This document shows positions 15,491 to 23,772 of a DNA stretch of 46,743 nucleotides, piece by piece. The DNA is from CAYJMQ01 sp964371555 (GTDB lineage Bacteria > Bdellovibrionota > JACOXK01 > 2-02-FULL-40-11): NCBI GenBank assembly GCA_964371555.1, contig CAYJMQ010000011.1:1-46743 (forward strand). The letters run 5' to 3'. The position numbers were made by a program, and so were the translations under genes. Positions within the stretch are counted from its first letter, which is position 1. Every line of letters begins with the position of its first letter. Below the pieces are notes generated by a model. The model did not search any database, was not told the origin of the DNA, and worked only from the letters and a program-made list of their open reading frames with translations.

Positions 15491-16531
15491 TTAGGGCGAA
15501 GCAATATCGCGGCTGGATTCTGCTTCTATTGATCTGGCGCGATCTTCCAAAAGCTTCGCTTTACCGGCGTATCCAATGCTCTTTAGATGGGCGGCATAAT
15601 CGATTAAAACGTGAAGCAATTTTGGGCTTTTAGCGCCGAATGTTTTTTCGTGCCATTCAAGAGATTTATTAAAAAATTGCTCTGCTAAGTCCACGTTACC
15701 CTCTGCTTTGTAGATTTCAGCAAGATTATGGTAGATTTCGGAAAGAACCGCATTATTCGGTTTCTTTGAATTCGTCATCCATTCGAGGGCCAATTTCATC
15801 ATTTTCTCAGCGTCACTGTATTGCTTTTGTTTCAGATGAATGAGTCCTAAGCGCCAGTATGAAAGCGCGTAAAACTCTTCCTCCACCCCTGGAATACCTT
15901 CTGCCATGGAAAGGGCTTTTTCATATTCTGCTTTTGCATCAGTCCATTTTTTCTGATCCACATATATTTTGCCTAGAGCCGAATGCAAATAGGGGAAGCT
16001 TTTTTTAAGCGCTCCCCCTTTTTTCTCCACTATTAAAATTAACTTTTGGAGGTGGTCTGCTGCTCTCGTATATGCGTAATGCGCCCTATATTGATTGATT
16101 TTACGAATAAATTCTTTTTGAAAAAATTCCATCTCTGATAGACTTGAATGGTGAGCAAGGTCACTATTGTTAACTATTTGAAGCGCTTCTCCTGTTAAAG
16201 AATCATCCTCATTATACTGCCTCATCTCATATAAGCTTTGCGAAAGTAATAGATTAAATCTTGCTTTCAAGAGCGCTCTGGAATCTTTGTCCTTCATCAA
16301 TTTTGTAAGAGGAGACTCCAGGAATTTTTGACTTTCTAAAGCGGCGAGGTTCGTTTTTCGCAGCACCATATCACCCCCCCCTTTTTTTGCGAAAGCGAAC
16401 GCTTCATCTAAAAGTTTTATGATTTTATTGTAATTTCCAGCATATTTTCTCGCGCCGCCAAAATAGGCTCCAGCAGCCAGAGATCCTAAAACAATGACAA
16501 AGCCTGAAATTTTAATGAATTTCCCCATCAT
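15491..16531 (-). CDS. Membrane-anchored TPR-repeat protein
   Basis: An N-terminal hydrophobic anchor ('FVIVLGSLAAGAYFGG') is followed by helical sequence. Between about residues 180 and 325 lie three or four tetratricopeptide repeats of kinesin-light-chain style, for example 'ALGKIYVDQKKWTDAKAEYE', 'RLGLIHLKQKQYSDAEKMM' and 'NLAEIYKAEGNVDLAEQFF'. TPRs are protein-binding scaffolds, probably periplasmic here. The 346-residue gene is convergent with the giant kinase-like gene, with only 25 bases between them. It contains an A7G8 homopolymer near residue 37 that could cause frameshifts. No partner can be named from sequence. Confidence 0.8.
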   Translation of the reverse strand: MMGKFIKISGFVIVLGSLAAGAYFGGARKYAGNYNKIIKLLDEAFAFAKKGGGDMVLRKTNLAALESQKFLESPLTKLMKDKDSRALLKARFNLLLSQSLYEMRQYNEDDSLTGEALQIVNNSDLAHHSSLSEMEFFQKEFIRKINQYRAHYAYTRAADHLQKLILIVEKKGGALKKSFPYLHSALGKIYVDQKKWTDAKAEYEKALSMAEGIPGVEEEFYALSYWRLGLIHLKQKQYSDAEKMMKLALEWMTNSKKPNNAVLSEIYHNLAEIYKAEGNVDLAEQFFNKSLEWHEKTFGAKSPKLLHVLIDYAAHLKSIGYAGKAKLLEDRARSIEAESSRDIASP

Positions 16532-16695
16532 GATTAATGCATCGGCTATCTTCCGTAAAAAGTTAAGTATATTTTCTCCAAGGCTTGCGAACCAGCTCTA
16601 CGACCAAACGAATCCTCAGGAAAAATAAGCATAATCTTTACTGCCTGAATTAAGGATGAAAAAGGGTGCTTAGACAGTGGGAAACGAACTTCAGG

Positions 16696-17046
16696 CTATT
16701 TTTTCTTTTCTTTACAGCGAGAGGTATCGATGGAATATAACATCAAAAATCGGTCCTCCCTCGTTGGTGAATCAGCAGTTGGACTACTCATAAAAAAATT
16801 AGCTGGACACTCAACAACAACATATCTTCCTTCTTTCCAGGCTTCATGAATTTTATTTTCAATAATTCCGAATGTATCCGCTGCTTCTAGATTTGCAGGC
16901 AGTACGACTGCTTCTACGTTGTTATTTAGAAGAGAAATAGCAAATCCCTGTCCCACGAAGACGAGTTTACCCTCATAAGCTATTGCCAGCGAGCTCAAGC
17001 TAATACCAAATAACATCAGACATACAATCCATCTTTTCTTCATCAT
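16696..17046 (-). CDS. Small secreted protein of unknown function
   Basis: The 116-residue product starts with a clear signal peptide, 'WIVCLMLFGISLSSLAIA', cleaved near AYEG. The mature part is a compact ~93-residue domain with 'GKLVFVGQGFAISLL' and a later 'YVVVECPANFF'. It contains two Cys that could pair. I recognise no family. GGGAGG lies some ten bases upstream of the tandem ATGs (17044-17046). It sits between the TPR protein and a START-like exported protein on the same strand, with gaps of 164 and 134 bases, so cotranscription is uncertain. Confidence 0.65.
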   Translation of the reverse strand: MMKKRWIVCLMLFGISLSSLAIAYEGKLVFVGQGFAISLLNNNVEAVVLPANLEAADTFGIIENKIHEAWKEGRYVVVECPANFFMSSPTADSPTREDRFLMLYSIDTSRCKEKKK

Positions 17047-17180
17047 TGTATATTCCTCCCTTTTCTTAGTAATTAAGGCACATGCCCAATAGCTTCTACT
17101 TAAAAAGACCTATGATGTCAAGAAAACCAGTATTCATGTCATTTAAAATTTCATCGCCTACTTGGGGCTGTTGAAAAAGC

Positions 17181-17978
17181 TTATTCCACTTCGTGAGCTT
17201 CTGTTTTGGATTCTTCTTTTGCGGTTTCCATATAATTTCTCAAGAGGACGCCAACCCGCTGAAGACCCACTTCCATTGCAAACTGAATAATCAGGTTCGG
17301 GACCACTTCATCCATCAATTTTTCTTTGCGATCCATTTTGCCTTTAAAAAGTACCAAAAGCGCCCCCTGTTTTGGCCGGGTTCGATAAAAACCACGCCCG
17401 CCCCTCAATGGAGATGGCTGCTGGGCAAGACTTTTAGGTCTTTTATATTTTTCAATAATTACCTGTCCCTTTAAACCGATAAACCGCTTCTGCGTCGTTT
17501 CTTTCCTGCCAATCGAACTTGCCGGAACAATCTCCCAATAAACAATCCCTTTATCATCTGTCGTCTCTTCATGGATCTTCGCATACACTTCAAGCTTGTA
17601 AGAGATCAGAAGCGCTGAAACCTCGGCCTTCATATGAAGATATTTTTGGATTTGATCTTTTTCTTTAATCTGAATGACCTCTGATAATTTAATGTACTCC
17701 GGCGCAATTTTTTGAAGATTTTCATAGTCTGCAATCAGTTTCATCGCCTGAGGAATCGTAATCCCTTCCATAATCCCGGCCGCGGTCATATCCAGAACCT
17801 TTACTTTTTTTTGAGTCGGGTGCGGAATAACTTTAACAACACTGACAACTTCCCTCTTTTCCTCCATTCGGACACGAATATCCGCTTTTTCGTAATAGGG
17901 AATGTCGGCAAAGAGTGGAAAGATCCACCAGAGACAGAGCCAAAGGACGACAAACAATATCGCTATTCGGACACTCAT
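17181..17978 (-). CDS. Exported START/SRPBCC-like protein
   Basis: The N terminus 'IAILFVVLWLCLWWIFPLFA' is a signal or anchor segment. The body has the SRPBCC pattern: beta strand, 'GITIPQAMKLIADYENLQKI' (first helix pair), 'APEYIKLSEVI', a long beta sheet, and a C-terminal helix 'IIQFAMEVGLQRVGVLLRNY'. This fits a ligand-binding cavity domain placed in the periplasm. A basic segment near residues 185-205 ('PSPLRGGRGFYRTRPKQG') looks like a loop insertion. The lipid or other ligand is unknown. It is 72 bases downstream of the 5'-nucleotidase gene. Confidence 0.65.
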   Translation of the reverse strand: MSVRIAILFVVLWLCLWWIFPLFADIPYYEKADIRVRMEEKREVVSVVKVIPHPTQKKVKVLDMTAAGIMEGITIPQAMKLIADYENLQKIAPEYIKLSEVIQIKEKDQIQKYLHMKAEVSALLISYKLEVYAKIHEETTDDKGIVYWEIVPASSIGRKETTQKRFIGLKGQVIIEKYKRPKSLAQQPSPLRGGRGFYRTRPKQGALLVLFKGKMDRKEKLMDEVVPNLIIQFAMEVGLQRVGVLLRNYMETAKEESKTEAHEVE

Positions 17979-18024
17979 AAAGAAAAGATACCTTTACTCA
18001 ATATGCCACACTTTGGGAAACAAC

Positions 18025-18049
18025 GTCATCTGTTTTTCAGTAGGATGAC
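18025..18049 (-). repeat. Hairpin at the 3' end of the 5'-nucleotidase gene
   Basis: GTCATC (18025-18030) and GATGAC (18044-18049) are inverted, with an inner CTG-TTTTT-CAG (30-32 with 38-40). It begins two bases past the stop codon and has no T-run. The 'CTGAAAAA' core resembles that in the end repeats of the window, so it may be a diverged relative of that family or simply an RNA 3' structure. Confidence 0.45.
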
Positions 18050-18050
18050 A

Positions 18051-20303
18051 CTACTCTAAATTTACAAAGGTATACGCTTTATTATTATAAAGATTGCTCT
18101 CTTCGACTCTTTTTCCATCCAACGTGCCAGCAGTTTTATTGAGCAACGCGTAAATAACATAAGGATAGGAAGACTTTTCCAACCCGGTCACATTCCATTG
18201 AAGGTTGACAACATGACTCTCATCTTTGGCAAGAGGGGGGACATCGACACTACCGATCAATTCCAGGTTGTCAGGGTCATCTTCAAGAACAGGGTTCCAA
18301 AGTTTATATTCGCGCGGGAACAAAAGATGATGCGGTTTAAAAGGATCAATGAAATCGACGGCGCTCTCAAGTGTCTTGTCATAATAAAAAGAAATTTTTG
18401 TCGGTTCCGTTTTATCTTTATCGGCGTCTAAAATAGTTCCATATCCAAAATTATGAATCGTTGCTGAAATATCGATGAATTTTTCATTGTCTTGAACCTG
18501 TTTGGCCGATGTTACAACAATCTCCTCGCTCAAAACAACAAGGTCCGGCTGAACGGTTCGCATTCTGCCCGAAACACGTATCGCCGGATTCATTGCCAGA
18601 AGCGGCGACTCCTTTTTCATATAATCCCGAATTGCCATCCAGACCTCAATCCCGGTGTCATGCTTATTTGAAATGGTCAGCTCGGGGAACGCGTCTTTCA
18701 TGCGCTCCAGCACTTTTACAATCCCCTCGCTGGCAGCCACTTTGTAGACGCGATCATCCACAATCTCATTTCCATCCACATTCAGACTCATGATCTTATT
18801 TTCCAGAGGGGTTTCAAGATCGTAAATAATTTGCAAATGCGCGATGTCAAAAAACTGTTCAATCAGACCCAAGGCGGTATTGATCGCCTTTTTTAGCATC
18901 TTTCCCTCAATTTCAAAAGTAAAAATGGACCAGCTTCGGTCAAGCAATGGATTAAAGATCACAGGAAATGCCTGATAAATATCGGAGCTCCGGATTTTTC
19001 CTTTGAAAAGACCGTGTGAGAGAAACTCCGTATTGTTTACAGCAAATTCGACCCCTTCAGATTTCGTTTTTTCATAAATCGCATTCGCAATCAGATTTCC
19101 AAAATAAGATTCAGCCGCAGACGACTTTACAAGATTGATATCGCTCTCGGCAACTTCATCCGCAAAAATATCAAAGCCATAGCTCTCTTTATTTTTATAT
19201 TTTTCGATCAGCTGCCTTTTCGATTGATCGACCAGTTGCTTAACTTCTGAATCCTCTTCATAGCGTTGATCGATTTGATGAAGATCGTAGGAAGATTGAT
19301 CCCATAAGATTCTCTTTTGATCTTGAGATGAATCCGTTACGAGTTGAACCTCTCCTAAAAATTGACCAAATTCACCTGCTTTTGCAATCCACGTCGTATA
19401 CTTTCCGTCTTCATCTTCCCATTCAACAACAACCGGTTTCCGATTCTTTGGAATGACCCTATTGTGAGTATGCCCCCCCAAAATAACATCAATATGGGGA
19501 ACCGTTTTTGCAATTTTCACATCTTCTTCATCCAAAAGATGCGAGAGGAGAACAACGACATCCACATTTTCACGCCGGAGTTTTGATACAGTCTGTCTTG
19601 CCGTCGACAGCGGGCCAAAAATCTGAACAGGCTTAAAATAAAACTCATAAAAAACCTCTTTTGTCGCCAGACCGAAAACCCCTACTTTAAACGCATTCGC
19701 AAACGCCGCTTTTTCAGTTTCAGAATATCCAGACTCGTCTTTTGCTTTTCGAATGAACTTATCATCTATCCAATAAAAAATTTCATAAGGTTTAACCTTG
19801 TTTTTGAGGGGATGATCCGGAATCGCGCTAAAATTAAGATTCGCGGAAAGAAAACTTAAATTAGGGGAGAGGCGGCCCAGCAGCTGATCTAAATGCGCGG
19901 GCCCATTGTACCAATCGTGATTTCCGAGCGTGACCGCGTCATATCCGAAGAGCGAAAGCATTTCATACGAGGCGGCCCCGCCCCCCAGATTGAAATAAAT
20001 CCCCCCCTCCGAACAGTCCCCGGCATCGAATCTTAAAACGGGAATCTTTTTTTCAGATAATTCTTTTTGCCGCTGATCCATCGCCGTTTTGAGCCGGGCA
20101 GCACCCCCCAAATGAAAGGGATCAAGGTGCTCTTCAAACCGCGAATGAAGATCCCCGGTAAAAAGAAAACCGACCCGGGACTCTTCCGCAAAAACTTCCG
20201 CAAAATAAAAAACAATGAGGAGCATGAAAAAGAGATAACCGCCCCTCTTTCCAAACCGAGGCGAGAACGAAGTAACAAACCAAAATGGAGCAGGTATCTT
20301 CAT
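18051..20303 (-). CDS. Exported 5'-nucleotidase/metallophosphatase with C-terminal CARDB-like domain
   Basis: After a signal peptide (about 20-39) comes a calcineurin-type metallophosphatase domain: GDLH (50-53), FDAGD (92-96), GNHD (127-130), 'LLSHLLDEED' and GGHTH (about 280). Residues ~390-580 match the 5'-nucleotidase C-terminal substrate domain ('SYFGNLIANAIYEKT', 'AFPVIFNPL'). The last ~150 residues look like a CARDB adhesion-type beta domain ('PDLVVLSEEIVV'). It should release nucleosides from nucleotides outside the cytoplasm. It lies 8 bases after an outer-membrane barrel gene and downstream of two deoxynucleoside kinase genes, which suggests nucleotide salvage. Confidence 0.88.
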   Translation of the reverse strand: MKIPAPFWFVTSFSPRFGKRGGYLFFMLLIVFYFAEVFAEESRVGFLFTGDLHSRFEEHLDPFHLGGAARLKTAMDQRQKELSEKKIPVLRFDAGDCSEGGIYFNLGGGAASYEMLSLFGYDAVTLGNHDWYNGPAHLDQLLGRLSPNLSFLSANLNFSAIPDHPLKNKVKPYEIFYWIDDKFIRKAKDESGYSETEKAAFANAFKVGVFGLATKEVFYEFYFKPVQIFGPLSTARQTVSKLRRENVDVVVLLSHLLDEEDVKIAKTVPHIDVILGGHTHNRVIPKNRKPVVVEWEDEDGKYTTWIAKAGEFGQFLGEVQLVTDSSQDQKRILWDQSSYDLHQIDQRYEEDSEVKQLVDQSKRQLIEKYKNKESYGFDIFADEVAESDINLVKSSAAESYFGNLIANAIYEKTKSEGVEFAVNNTEFLSHGLFKGKIRSSDIYQAFPVIFNPLLDRSWSIFTFEIEGKMLKKAINTALGLIEQFFDIAHLQIIYDLETPLENKIMSLNVDGNEIVDDRVYKVAASEGIVKVLERMKDAFPELTISNKHDTGIEVWMAIRDYMKKESPLLAMNPAIRVSGRMRTVQPDLVVLSEEIVVTSAKQVQDNEKFIDISATIHNFGYGTILDADKDKTEPTKISFYYDKTLESAVDFIDPFKPHHLLFPREYKLWNPVLEDDPDNLELIGSVDVPPLAKDESHVVNLQWNVTGLEKSSYPYVIYALLNKTAGTLDGKRVEESNLYNNKAYTFVNLE

Positions 20304-20311
20304 AATAAATT

Positions 20312-20929
20312 TTACTTATCAAACAAATAAGTAAAAGCCGCCCCCATGCTGATCAGATGAACATCCATATCGTGATCATAGACAATGTCTTCGACCACAT
20401 GCCGATATTTAAAAACGGGCCCGACGTAGAGATTTTCTGTCAGATCAAAATCGAACCCAAGGCCTCCGGCATAACTAAAGTTAAAGCTGCTTTCAACGCT
20501 TTTTGTGTAATCAAAGGTCACACCGGGAAGAACAAAGAGATACCATGACATCGCATCTTTAATAAAATAACCTGTGTAACGAAGACCCGGCGCCACTGTA
20601 AAAAGATTCTTGTTTTCCTCAATCCTGTTGCTTCCTTTCTCTTTCAGGAGCAGATCGTATTGAAATTCGGATTCGACCGACAGCCCTTCCCAAAATCCAT
20701 AACCGGATCTCAGCCCCACACCGAGCCCCGATCGAAAATGTTTGCGCGCGCGCTGATTGATCGGGATATCGCCCAACCCCTGAAACGTAAACGCCCATCG
20801 CCCTTTTTCAAGTTTTACCGGTGTTCTTTTTACACCCCTTTGCCCCCCCTCCCCGGCCGCGTAAACAAACGCTGTTTGAGAGGAAAAAAACAAGAGAAGT
20901 GCAATAATGATGATCTGAAGAATTTTCAT
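20312..20929 (-). CDS. Outer-membrane beta-barrel protein
   Basis: From ATG 20929 the protein starts with the signal 'MKILQIIIIALLLFFSSQTA' and is about 205 residues. An upstream TTG at 20965 is possible but would bury this signal. The mature part has about eight amphipathic strands such as 'GLGVGLRSGYGFWEGLSVES', 'WYLFVLPGVTFDY' and a last strand ending in F-D-K, as expected for a small eight-stranded barrel. A porin-like or structural role is likely. Its place between deoxynucleoside kinases and the 5'-nucleotidase raises the idea of nucleoside or nucleotide passage, but no specificity can be read. Confidence 0.7.
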   Translation of the reverse strand: MKILQIIIIALLLFFSSQTAFVYAAGEGGQRGVKRTPVKLEKGRWAFTFQGLGDIPINQRARKHFRSGLGVGLRSGYGFWEGLSVESEFQYDLLLKEKGSNRIEENKNLFTVAPGLRYTGYFIKDAMSWYLFVLPGVTFDYTKSVESSFNFSYAGGLGFDFDLTENLYVGPVFKYRHVVEDIVYDHDMDVHLISMGAAFTYLFDK

Positions 20930-20998
20930 GAAATTAGCCTGATTGTATAACTTCATCTGCCGCAAAAGTCAATCGAATTGCTTTTGGCCCAAAGATTA

Positions 20999-21685
20999 TT
21001 ACGTTTGAAACGTAATAATCTTTGTAGGGAATAGTGCCCCGGTTTGATCTGTTTCCTGTTTTTCGAGCGTTTTAAAGACGAGATCCGCAACGGTTTCCAA
21101 ATCATTTTTTCGGGTAACCACATTGAGATTTTCAGTATCGACAATCAGCAGCGGCCCAGATTTATAATTTGACTCGTAATTTCTGATCCACTCCTCATAT
21201 CGCTGGTTGAGTCTTTCCAGGTAATCGCGTGGAATATTTTTTTCACAATTTCTCCCCCGACTCCTGATCCGGTGTTCAAGGGTGTCGATAGACGCTTTCA
21301 AATAGACCAGAAGATCCGGGGGATGCAAATAATCGGTCATGCATTTAAAAAGCGCGAGATAGTTTCTATAGTCGCGTTCCTCAAATTTTCCTTCATAATA
21401 GAGATTTCTTGAAAACACTTCGACATCTTCGTAAATCGATCGATCCTGGATGACGGTTTCAGGCTCGGCCAGAAGCTCTTTGTGATGAAGAAAGCGCTTT
21501 GAGAGGAAAAAGATCTGCAGATGAAACGCCCATGCTTTCATATCCTGATAAAAATCTGAAAGATAGGGATTGGTGTCGACCACCTCATAATAAGGCTTCC
21601 ATCCGAAACGGCTGGAAAGGAGCCCCGTCAATGTCGACTTCCCCACTCCAATATTCCCGGCAATCGCGATAAATTTTTTCTTCAT
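20999..21685 (-). CDS. Deoxynucleoside kinase (dGK/dAK family), copy 1
   Basis: It phosphorylates a deoxynucleoside at the 5' position using a nucleoside triphosphate, in cytoplasmic DNA-precursor salvage. Seen are the P-loop GNIGVGKST (11-19), the substrate-side EVVDTNPYL, the catalytic 'QDRSIYED' (DRS motif) and the LID arginines 'RIRSRGRNCE'. At 228 residues it matches the family length. ATG 21685 overlaps the upstream kinase stop (ATGA), so I prefer it to TTG 21694. It pairs with a second, divergent kinase, as in the lactobacillus dAK/dGK heterodimer. The preferred base is not certain. Confidence 0.88.
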   Translation of the reverse strand: MKKKFIAIAGNIGVGKSTLTGLLSSRFGWKPYYEVVDTNPYLSDFYQDMKAWAFHLQIFFLSKRFLHHKELLAEPETVIQDRSIYEDVEVFSRNLYYEGKFEERDYRNYLALFKCMTDYLHPPDLLVYLKASIDTLEHRIRSRGRNCEKNIPRDYLERLNQRYEEWIRNYESNYKSGPLLIVDTENLNVVTRKNDLETVADLVFKTLEKQETDQTGALFPTKIITFQT

Positions 21686-22305
21686 AAGTCGCAAGCTATC
21701 TTTTTCCCCACAAGGTTTTTAATTTCTGAATAACTTCTTAAATTAAAAACAAAATCGATTTCAGAAGCATCAATCGTCATCACCTCTGTTTCATGATAAT
21801 TTTTAAAAAATTCATCATATCTTTCTGTCAGATTTTTCAGGTATTCGGGATCCATTTTTCTCTCAAACGAGCGGTCTCTCATATAAATACGCCGCATCAG
21901 CCCTTGAACATCGGCTTTCAGATAAATAATGAGATCCGGGGGAGCCACTTTTTTCATGAGCGGCTGAAAAACAGAATCAAAGATCTCAATATCCTCCCCT
22001 TTCAGCGTGAGGCCGGCAAAGATCCTGTTTTTTGCGAAAAGATAATCAGAAATGATTAATTGGGGGTTCTGCAAAAGATCAATCATAATCAGCCGCTGCT
22101 GCCTAAAACGGGAGAGAAGAAAAAAAAGCTCCGTATTGAACGCGTTGGCTTCAATATCTTCATAAAACCCTTTTACGAGGAAGGGATTCTCTTCCACAAT
22201 CTCCAGATACGATTTTGCGTCAAAGTCTTTCGCCAAAAGCTCAACAAGCGTTGTTTTTCCAACCCCGATGACCCCTTCGACAACAATGTAGCGATAGCTG
22301 CTCAC
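21682..22305 (-). CDS. Deoxynucleoside kinase family, copy 2 (atypical catalytic motif)
   Basis: The P-loop GVIGVGKTT (11-19), 'EIVEENPFL', 'PPDLIIYLKADV' and the LID 'RRIYMRDRSFERKM' place it in the deoxynucleoside kinase family. Where copy 1 has DRS, this one reads 'ISDYLFAKNRIF', so the usual Arg after Asp is Tyr. Similar DY forms occur in part of the family. It starts with GTG (22303-22305), preceded by AAAAGGGGG. Length is 207 residues. Coupled translation with copy 1 suggests the two products act together, possibly as a heterodimer with different base preferences. Confidence 0.82.
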   Translation of the reverse strand: MSSYRYIVVEGVIGVGKTTLVELLAKDFDAKSYLEIVEENPFLVKGFYEDIEANAFNTELFFLLSRFRQQRLIMIDLLQNPQLIISDYLFAKNRIFAGLTLKGEDIEIFDSVFQPLMKKVAPPDLIIYLKADVQGLMRRIYMRDRSFERKMDPEYLKNLTERYDEFFKNYHETEVMTIDASEIDFVFNLRSYSEIKNLVGKKIACDL

Positions 22306-22366
22306 GAACCCCCTTTTAAATTCTGATGATGGAGCATCTTATAAAAAACAGGAATAAAAATTCAAC

Positions 22367-23722
22367 TTAATTCGCGCATAATCGCTGAAACACGCTCATA
22401 AAATCAGGAAATGAAACAGAAATAGAAGACAGATCATCCATCTCCACCGCTCCCCGGGCCACTTGCGCGGCAACAAAAAGCATCATGGCAATGCGGTGAT
22501 CGTCGTGGCTTTGTAGAAAAGCGCCGCCAAGCGGCGTTGGACCGTCAATCCGCAAATGGTCGCTGTGATCCGCGATATTCGCCCCCATGCGTCCAAGCCC
22601 GTCACAGATGGCGGCAACACGGTTTGATTCCTTAAATCGAAGCGGCTCTATGCCAAATATTTTTGTTGTCCCTTCGGCCTGCGTCGCAAGAAGCGCAACC
22701 AGTGGAATCTCATCGAGCGAACGAATCGTCAAAGATTCCGGAATAAAAATTCCTTTCAGCTTGGATGATTTCATATAGATGTTTCCAAACGGTTCATCAT
22801 TAGACAGGGGGTCATTCACGATTTCGATCTCTATGCTTGCGCTCATTTGGCGGACAATATCGATGAATCCGGTCCGTGTTGGATTGAGTCCCACTGATTT
22901 TATTTCAAGTTCTGAATCCGGCAAAAGCAGCGCTGCCGCTATGAAAAAAGAGGCCGCCGAAAGATCGCCCGGAATATTGAAAGAAGTTCCTTCGAGTTTA
23001 ATGCCGCATCCCCCCCCCCGCATTTTTATAAACCCCTCTCCCCTTTGAATCGGAATCCCCCATTTTTGAAAGAGTCTCTCCGTATGATCACGGGTTGGCA
23101 CACGCTCAAAAATCTTCATCTCTCCGCTCGCATAAAGCCCCGCCAAAAGAAGGGCGGTTTTCAGCTGGGCGGAGGGGGACTTTAAATGATAAGAAATGGC
23201 ATCCAGCCCTTGAAAAACGGGCCCATGAAAAACGGGCCAATGAAAAACAGGCCAATGAAAAACAGGATCGATAAAAATCGGAGCATGGGAATTTTCCTCC
23301 GCCCTGATCCTGGCCCCCATCGAATTGAGAAGCCCCACAAGCTCCCCCATCGGACGCCTCTTGAGAGATGTGTCGCCAGTCAGAACTGAGGAAAAGCCCT
23401 GGGCGGAAAGAATCCCTGTCAGACATCGCAGTGAAGTTCCAGAATTTTTGAGATCCAAAATGGTTTGGGGTTTTTTTAATCCTTTGAGCCCCACCCCGCT
23501 TATCTCAATGATCTCAATATCATCCTTTTTCCTCATGATTTCCACACCGAGCCCGGTCAGCGCAGAAAGTGTCGCATCGGTATCATCCGAGTGAAGAAAA
23601 TTTTTGAGCCTTGACCGCCCCTCGGAAATGGCGGCCAGAAAAGCGGCCCGGTGTGAAATGGATTTATCTCCGGGGGGGATAAAAACACCTGAAATAGAGT
23701 GAAATTTTGGAATCATCATCAT
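22367..23722 (-). CDS. aroA: 3-phosphoshikimate 1-carboxyvinyltransferase (EPSP synthase)
   Basis: It transfers the enolpyruvyl group from phosphoenolpyruvate to shikimate-3-phosphate in aromatic amino acid synthesis. Diagnostic motifs are 'PPGDKSISHRAAFLAA' near the N terminus, 'LKNSGTSLRCLTG', 'SPSAQLKTALLLAGL', 'PTRDHTERLF' and 'DDHRIAMM' near the C terminus. The 451 residues include an in-frame run of VFHWP-like 5-residue repeats before the SAQLK motif, made by 15-bp DNA repeats, and a G10 tract coding for Gly-Gly-Gly. AGGAG lies 9 bases before ATG 23722. It heads the minus-strand run into the deoxynucleoside kinases. Confidence 0.93.
   Translation of the reverse strand: MMMIPKFHSISGVFIPPGDKSISHRAAFLAAISEGRSRLKNFLHSDDTDATLSALTGLGVEIMRKKDDIEIIEISGVGLKGLKKPQTILDLKNSGTSLRCLTGILSAQGFSSVLTGDTSLKRRPMGELVGLLNSMGARIRAEENSHAPIFIDPVFHWPVFHWPVFHGPVFQGLDAISYHLKSPSAQLKTALLLAGLYASGEMKIFERVPTRDHTERLFQKWGIPIQRGEGFIKMRGGGCGIKLEGTSFNIPGDLSAASFFIAAALLLPDSELEIKSVGLNPTRTGFIDIVRQMSASIEIEIVNDPLSNDEPFGNIYMKSSKLKGIFIPESLTIRSLDEIPLVALLATQAEGTTKIFGIEPLRFKESNRVAAICDGLGRMGANIADHSDHLRIDGPTPLGGAFLQSHDDHRIAMMLFVAAQVARGAVEMDDLSSISVSFPDFMSVFQRLCAN
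23206..23280 (-). repeat. In-frame 15-bp tandem repeats inside aroA
   Basis: Four 15-bp units (23206-23220, 23221-23235, 23236-23250, 23251-23265) differ at only a few bases. The third and fourth are identical, and a degenerate fifth follows (23266-23280). On the coding strand they give P-V-F-H-W and variants. Because the unit is a multiple of three, copy-number change would keep the reading frame. Confidence 0.9.
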
Positions 23723-23772
23723 AAGTTAAAACTCCTAGACAAAAAAAGAGGTTTTTCTTATATCTAAAAAAT

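Noticed and set aside
23206..23280. CRISPR-like array from the regular repeats in aroA
   Set aside because: The 15-bp units are contiguous with no spacers, lie in frame in a coding sequence, and there are no cas genes.
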